Assembly: GCA_963575745.1 (NCBI GenBank)
Contig: CAUYUJ010017873.1
Location: 1 to 22,500 of the forward strand
DNA: 22,500 nucleotides
Direction of reading: 5' to 3'
Source of the DNA: Prorocentrum cordatum
Lineage: Eukaryota; Sar; Dinophyceae; Prorocentrales; Prorocentraceae
Shown in pieces: positions 17,216 through 22,500 of this stretch; the stretch's first letter is position 1, and the number at the start of each line of letters is the position of its first letter. Under the pieces are notes generated by a model. The model was given only the letters and a program-made list of their open reading frames with translations. It did not search any database and had not been told where the DNA came from. Made by a program: the position numbers and the translations under genes.

Positions 17216-20200
17216 GGTCTGCGAAGAACAAGCCCAGGGGGGCGGAGCGGACCCCCGACGACGCCTGGAGCACGGACAGGTTAGTGAATAATGGGAGTTT
17301 CGTGCGCGATACGTTCCAGGACGTGGCCGTGCTCCGGCGCGTGCACCGGTGGCGCGGTGAGAAAGAGGGGCTGTCGAAGGAGCGGCAGGCGGAGTACAGG
17401 CAGGATGCTGATCGCTTTTTGGAGGTCACGAAAGGCATGGCGCAGTGCACTTGGGAGCAGCGGGATCATGCGTGGTTGAAGCGCCGGAACAGGTCGGTGC
17501 TGCAAATGACCAAGGAGGGGAGGGAGGAGCTGGCGGCCTTCGAGACGGCCCCGCTGCTGATGGACGGCAGGAAGGATCGGGCCTCGGGTGCATGTGGCGC
17601 CGATAGAGTGAACATGGAGAGGTTGTACCAGGTAGCCGCTGCGAGTGGTAAGCCCATCGCGGCGTTGCGTGCCTACCACGACAAAAAGGAGAAAAAGCAG
17701 AAGTCTAGGCCAGACCAGATGGCGTCCGAGGACTTCCGCGGACTCGAGAACGAGCTGTACGTCTGCGAAGGGGCCCGCGTGCTGTTGACTCAGAACCTCT
17801 GGGTTGAGGCGGGGCTCATGAACGGGGCGATGGGTACGCTGCGCGGCTACATGTGGCCCGAGGGCGCCGACCCGCACAATGGCGCTCGGCCGGATTTGCA
17901 GGCGCCCCTTTGCGTGTTCGTCGAGTTCGATGATATCGATCTAGGGACAGACGGGCAGGGTCGGCCGCGGTCGTTTTTCCCGGGAGACGAGGAGCGGCGG
18001 AACTGGGTGCCCATTTGGAGGCAGAGAGTGTCTTCCACCATGGAGGAGGGCGTGTGGCGCGAGAACTACCCGTTGCAGCTGGCATGGGCGTTGACGCACT
18101 GGAAGGCGCAGGGGATGACGTTGGCGAAAGTCCGCGTGCACCTGTCAGCGAAGACCGCGGCCGTTGCAGGGATCGGTTTCGTCGCCACGACGCGCGTGAA
18201 GCATCCCTGGGACTTGGTGTTCGAGGAGGACCTGCCGGAGTATGCGGACTTCATGAGGGCCAGGCATACGACGGCGTTCCGGGAGCGGCGACGCTTCGAG
18301 TTGCGACTGGAGGCTCGCGCTTCCCGCACGTTGCGGAAATACGGGTACTGCGAGGCGGACTGCTGGACTGAGGAGGAGAAACGCGCGGCGGAGACATTGC
18401 TGGGTCGTTTGAAGACCGTTGCCGCGGCTCAGGCGGAGAGGTTGAGAGGGGCGGGCAGAGTGGTGGATGAGGACACTTGGCTGTGGGGTGAGGAGGGGCC
18501 GCCGTTCGCGTCCGAGCTCGACAGCGCCGTTGCTGCCGAGGCTGGAGAGGACGACGTCGCGGCGCGGCTCCTCCGTGCCGTGGCCGAAAGGCTTCTGGAC
18601 CGGAGGCGGGTGCGCTTCGCGACGCGGGAGGAGAAGGGCGCCGCGCGGGATCTGCTTGTTGATGTCGGTGCCCTCGCTGCTTGTGCGTCCCGGGAGGATT
18701 TGCGCGAACGTCTGACGGCTGCTGCCGGGCGCCTGACGCATGAGTCTTCGGGTTCGGGTGACAGGGAGGGGTTCCTGCGCGGCGTGGTCGACTTGATTGT
18801 GGAGCGGTGGGAGGCGTCTGGGGCGTGGGATGAGCGAGTGTTCGATTCCGTGGCTCCGAGCATGGGCCCGCTGCATATGAGCGCCGTGAAGGAGGCCATG
18901 GGCGCGCTGGTGCCCCCGCGCCTGCATAAGAGTTTGGATAAGGCGGCGAAGAGGATGAAGGACGCGTTCGGGGACGTCCGTGGTGGCTGCGCGCTGCGCA
19001 TGGACAAGTGGGTCGTGAACGTGCGAGCGGAGAGCGCGCTGGCAGAGGGCAGGCTGGAGGGCCAGGCGCTGGAGTTCTTCTTGAAGGTGGCGAGGCAGTT
19101 GTGCGCGGGGTTGGGGCTGCCGACGACTGTGGCTTCGGCAAAGGTAGGCCGGCACGTTGGTGCGGAGGAGACCCCGGAGCATTTTGCCCGGATTGCGCAC
19201 AATTGGACGAGCGTGTGGGATGCGAACTCCGTGAGTGACAAGCAGGAGTTGCTAATGGTCGTCGCCGTGGACCCACTGAGCGGATCTGGTGTCGCGCAGG
19301 ATTGGATGTTTGTGAGTGTTACGTCTGGTCGGCCGGGGGAGGCGCTCGGGCGAGCCGAGTCTCTCGCAGTGCGCGTGCACGATCGGGCCCGCAGGGAGGA
19401 CGTGGCAGGGCGAATCGCCCGGAATATCGACGCACTGCTGCGACCGCTCGGTGCCAGTGCTGGGCGGCGCCCGCCGGCGGTGGAGTTCGGGGACGCGCCG
19501 CGCGTTCGTGTTCCTTCGCAGAGGATCGCCTGCGCGCTCGGGCTTCTGCTGGGCCGTGTCGGGCGCCTGGCGAATGCGGGCGTGCTGGATGCGTCGGCGG
19601 AGTCCTTCGTGCCTGACGTGTGTCGCGTGCTGCGGGGCGCGTTCGCGTCGTTCCGGGCGGGCGTCGGCGCGCGGGGGGCGCGGGATGTCATGGAGTTGTT
19701 GCTTTCGGAGCAGGAATGCCGCGACGTTCTGGGCGCGTTCGGCGTCGTGCCTCGCGCGGGTGCTTCGGCGCCCAGCGCGACGGGCGCGAGCTTGCCGAGG
19801 GCGGCTGTGCCAGGGGAAGCGGCGGGTGAGGCTGGCGAAGAGGAGGGCCTGGAGGGCGCGTCGACGTTGTCGTTTGCCACGTGGAATATCGCTGGTGGGC
19901 ATCGCTCGGCCGTGGCGCCGCCCTCCTGGAGCGACCGCGACCAGCGCGCGGCGGTCCTGGGCGAAGTGCTCCGTTGGAGGCAGGCGCGCGGGGTTGATGT
20001 CGTTGCTCTGCAGGAATGCGAGGGCGAGGAGGCGTACAAGGAGCTGGAGGCGGAATTCCAATTGGTTGGCGTGGCCCATGCGCACGAGTCCAGGGGGTAC
20101 GTGCACCTGTACGTGAGGCGCGGTCTGCGCGCGGAAGGCAAGGCTTTGTCAGGGGAGGACCCGTGCGTGCTGTGCCGGGTCGAAGTTCCCGTAGGCGGGG

Positions 20201-22500
20201 GCGCGGGCGGCGCGGGGTGGGTGAACGTGGCCGCGGTCCACTTGCCCGCGGGTGCGGCATGGGAGCGGCGTCACGCGATACTTCGGAAGATTACGAGGAC
20301 TTGCGCGGAAGGTTGCGACCGGCTGCTCATTGTGGGCGACATGAACAGCACGGACTCCCAGGTGCAGGCCGCCGTGGAGCAGCTGCGTTTGAAGGACACC
20401 TGGTACGAGGGTCGTTCTTGGGGCTGCCCCGGGAACAAGTTTTACTCGGGTCTCGGCGAGAGGGGGGCTGTCGGACAGAGACGGGACCGGGTCATGTTCG
20501 GGGCGGAGCTTTGGGCGGAGGTGCATTTGGTAGGGAAGGGGAAAGTGTTCTTCGAGGGCTGCGAATTCCATGTGTCAGACCACTTTGGGCTGTTCGGGTA
20601 TGTGCGTGCCCACGCGTGCTTCGGTTCTCGCGAGCATAAGATGAGGGCCCTGGCGCAACGCTGCCGGCTCGCGCTCCAGGCGACGCGCGATCGGTCGCAC
20701 CGGCTGGAGGGTGCCGAGGTCCAGAATCGGTTGCAGCAGGGGCGGGAGGCTGCGGCCTTGGCGAGGCAGCAGGCGCAGGACCGAAACCGGGAGGCGTACT
20801 TGCGAACGCAGCAACGCGAGGCAGCCCGAAGACAGCGCCGTCGGGAAGAGCTGGTGTCCGCGGCGTTCGGGCCGCAGAGTTTGTTCGCGTCGGAGCGCCC
20901 GGCTCAGCCTCCGCCGAGCCCTGGAGAGATGGACGTGCCTCGCGTGGATGGTATTCGCGCGGCTTCGTGGGACAGCGTGAGTAGCGTGCCCGTCCGTGGG
21001 ATGCCGCGGCCTGGGCATTCTTGCTACGTGGTCAGCGTGACGCAGCTGATGCTGCGGACGCCTGCCGTCTGGGAGTGGCTTCGATGGCACGCGGAGGGCG
21101 ATTGCGAGGAGAGGGCCAGTGGGCGTTGCTGCGTCTGCGGGATGTGGGACACGCACAATCAGTTGGTGTCGCGACGCTGGCAGGGCGGACCCGTGAGCGT
21201 GCGGCGGCGAACGAATGTTGATAGCGAGGACGTTTTCCTCGGGCAGCCCAGTGAGTTCGACAACGAGTGGCAGCAGCATGATGTGTTTGCGTATTGGGGT
21301 AAGCTGATGTCGGCTGCGCGCCGCGGAGAGGAGTTGGCCGGACGCTTTGCGTCGTGGGACCCCGAGAGCATTCGTGCGACGAACATGCGCGTGACGCACG
21401 TGGATCGGATGTTCGGGTTTGTGATGGAGAAGCGGCAGAAATGCCGTCAGTGCGGGCACTTGTCCGTCTCGTACGAGGCGGAGGATGTTCTGAAGCTGCG
21501 GGTCCACGCGCGGCCCGGCGGGCCGATGATGTTGTCGGAAATGTACTCCGACTTTTGCGCGCCTGAACAAGTTGAGAAGAGCTGCCCAGCGTGTTGCCGC
21601 GCGGATGCCGACCGGGTTTGGCACGACCAGCAGACGCGACTCACGGGCGTGCCGCGCGTTTTGGTGGTTCAATTGAGGAGGGGCCATGAGGCGCGGCAGC
21701 CCGTGTGGGTCGAAGAGCAACTGAGGCTGCATGGGCTTCCCCAGATGCAGCTGGTTGGCGTTGTGTACCACAATGGGCAAACAGTGCATACCGGTCACTA
21801 TACGACGTTGTGCCGCGTCCCTGACGGGGGCTACGTTTTGTTTGACGACGACAAGCCGCCGCGCAGGATGCGAGGCGAGCCGGCGCACGTGAAGCCGAAG
21901 GAGGCGTACATGGCGGTGTACTGTCGCATGGGGCGCATTCAGGGGCAGAGCGCCGACGCGGGGGCACCAGGGGTTGGCGGGGCGCCAGATGAGCAGAGCG
22001 GTGGAGGGGGGGGCGGGGCAGGCATCGGGGGTGTGGGAGCTGGCGGGAGTGAGGTGACTGGCGTCGGTGGCGGTGGCGCCGGCGGCGCGAGCGCCTCGGG
22101 TCTCGGCGCGCGTTGCCGCGCTGCGGGGCGGCAGCCTGCAGAGGTCGCGGCGGAGAGCGAGGCGGGGTCGAGCGTGCGGGCGCCGGTGCCGGTCCGGGCG
22201 GGTGCCCCGCTTACGCCGGAGCGCGAAGGGGGCGATGGTGTCCTCAGCTCGCCGGCCACGGCCAGGCGCGTGCGGCGGAAGACTCCGGCTTCGCCGTCCG
22301 GGGAGATGCGCGGCGTCGATGCCGGCGGGGTCGCGGGGAGTGGCGCGGCGACGGCGAAGGGCGGGGTGCTCGGCGCCGCGCGTGCCGTGGGCGCGGCGGG
22401 CGGCCCGGGCGCGAGCGGCGGGGTCGCTGCGGGGTTGGGCTATGTGCGCGGCGGAGGAGGGGGAGGGGGAGGAGGAGGGGGAGGTGCGGGACGAGGAGGG
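17212..22500 (+). CDS. Helentron polyprotein segment 8: helicase end, EEP nuclease, USP-like protease
   Basis: Frame 3n+1, open without a stop to the window edge. It begins AKNKPRGAERTPDDAW and carries the remaining PIF1 motifs: ARVLLTQNLWVEAGLMNGAMG (about 17773-17835), ALTHWKAQGMT (about 18088-18120; the usual form is TIHKAQG) and VATTRV (18181-18198). A helical region of about 550 residues follows, part of which may be a decayed Ulp1-like fold. Then come a full EEP domain (19870-20610), a Arg/Gln-rich coiled-coil-like linker (20640-20850), a USP-type domain (20990-21940) and a Gly/Ala-rich tail ending in a poly-Gly run. C-terminus not in the window. Confidence 0.88.
19870..20610 (+). other. 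Endonuclease/exonuclease/phosphatase (EEP) domain
   Basis: Motifs in order: FATWNIAGG (Asn 19885), VVALQECEG (Glu 20014), AAVHLPAG, LLIVGDMNS (Asp 20338, Asn 20344), RRDRVMF (Asp 20485) and HVSDHFGLFG (Asp 20578, His 20581). All metal-binding and catalytic positions of the family are present. An EEP domain after the helicase is a diagnostic feature of Helentrons. It probably cuts DNA during transposition. Confidence 0.9.
20990..21940 (+). other. USP/UCH-type (C19) deubiquitinase-like domain
   Basis: Cys box GMPRPGHSCYVVSVTQLM (Cys 21022) aligns position by position with the USP box GL.NLGNTCYMNS.LQ, but the Asn before the Cys is His and the Asn after Tyr is Val. NEWQQHDVFAYW matches the QQDAHEFL box. 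A zinc ribbon is made by KCRQC (21442) and SCPAC (21583). The His box HTGHYTTLCR (His 21796) is followed by YVLFDDDKPP with candidate Asp residues at 21844-21852. Helentrons usually carry an OTU protease, if any. Activity is plausible, but the oxyanion Asn is missing. Confidence 0.75.
21941..22500 (+). other. Gly/Ala-rich disordered tail, runs off window
   Basis: The frame stays open through GAPGVGGAPDEQSGGGGG, a basic patch (ARRVRRKTPASPSG at about 22261) and a final poly-Gly run (about 22453-22485). Probably an unstructured tail or linker to another domain. RRKTP resembles the RKTS motifs near 9222. Confidence 0.6.

Larger units (their letters stand above)
5786..22500 (+). mobile_element. 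Giant Helentron-like rolling-circle transposon, ends not found
   Basis: The collinear order DUF6570-like, Rep (HUH plus two Tyr), PIF1 helicase and EEP nuclease is the known layout of the Helentron/Helitron2 group of rolling-circle transposons. The coordinates cover only the coding part. The element probably begins upstream, perhaps at or before the hairpins at 3964-4136, and runs past the right edge. I could not identify either terminus or the TT target. Additions beyond the usual set are a long N-terminal extension with zinc fingers, a Tudor-like insertion and a USP-type cysteine protease domain. The reading frame changes repeatedly but each segment is long and free of stops, which suggests a young copy. 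Confidence 0.88.

Noticed and set aside
12930-17220. Programmed -1 frameshifting at each junction
   Set aside because: I see no clear X-XXY-YYZ slippery heptamer in register at the junctions examined (16459, 17215), and seven such sites in one protein would be extraordinary. Missing bases are simpler.
20990-21940. OTU protease, as in other Helentrons
   Set aside because: The Cys box order, QQHD box, zinc ribbon and GHY box fit USP (C19), not the D-G-N-C pattern of OTU.

Overview
The window looks like nuclear DNA of a GC-rich unicellular eukaryote, most likely a dinoflagellate or similar alga. Almost all of its coding capacity belongs to one very large rolling-circle transposon of the Helitron/Helentron class. 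The class call rests on protein motifs I can read: a DUF6570-like region, a Helitron_like_N region, an HUH nuclease motif (HYH), a two-tyrosine Rep motif (YVTKYATK), a complete set of PIF1 helicase motifs, and a C-terminal endonuclease/exonuclease/phosphatase (EEP) domain. The dinoflagellate guess is weaker. It rests on base composition, almost intron-free giant reading frames, repeat density and a short match to the dinoflagellate spliced leader at 3805-3825.

Layout. 1-2560: AT-richer DNA with no gene seen, built of diverged repeats (170-bp and 144-bp families, a ~178-bp satellite in about five copies, and small stem-loops). 2567-3720: a strand-asymmetric polypurine block (AGGCCTGGG minisatellite, GGGA tract, CCG/CGG/CGA trinucleotides). 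3805-4136: a spliced-leader-like 21-mer, an A-rich stretch, then four consecutive hairpins that share a loop but have different, self-complementary stems. 4240-4375: GGGGCC-type G-rich DNA. 4384-5220: nine 93-bp tandem units, each able to fold into a long hairpin. 5242-5785: three ~190-bp units carrying GAG runs.

5786-22500: the element's coding region on the + strand, open at the right edge. It is one collinear protein (over 5,500 residues if joined) spread over all three + frames. The frame passes 2>1>0>2>1>0>2>1, every step being equivalent to one missing base. Order: acidic N-terminus; PKK/RGG-rich linker with three PRIRGMTDFSSDDD motifs; an algal-type Cys/His finger; a CW-type zinc finger; five KRRLGRKTS motifs; an unrecognised region; DUF6570-like domain with a Tudor-like insertion; Rep nuclease; PIF1 helicase; a possible degenerate Ulp1-like region; EEP nuclease; a USP/UCH-type deubiquitinase-like domain; a Gly/Ala-rich tail leaving the window.

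Expected division of labour, from family knowledge: Rep nicks and joins strands, the helicase unwinds, and EEP probably makes an additional cleavage. The zinc fingers, Tudor-like insertion and USP-like domain suggest an element that contacts chromatin and ubiquitin pathways. The combination of CW finger, Tudor-like insertion and USP on one Helentron, behind a hairpin-array leader, is the most unusual thing here. Neither transposon end was found.
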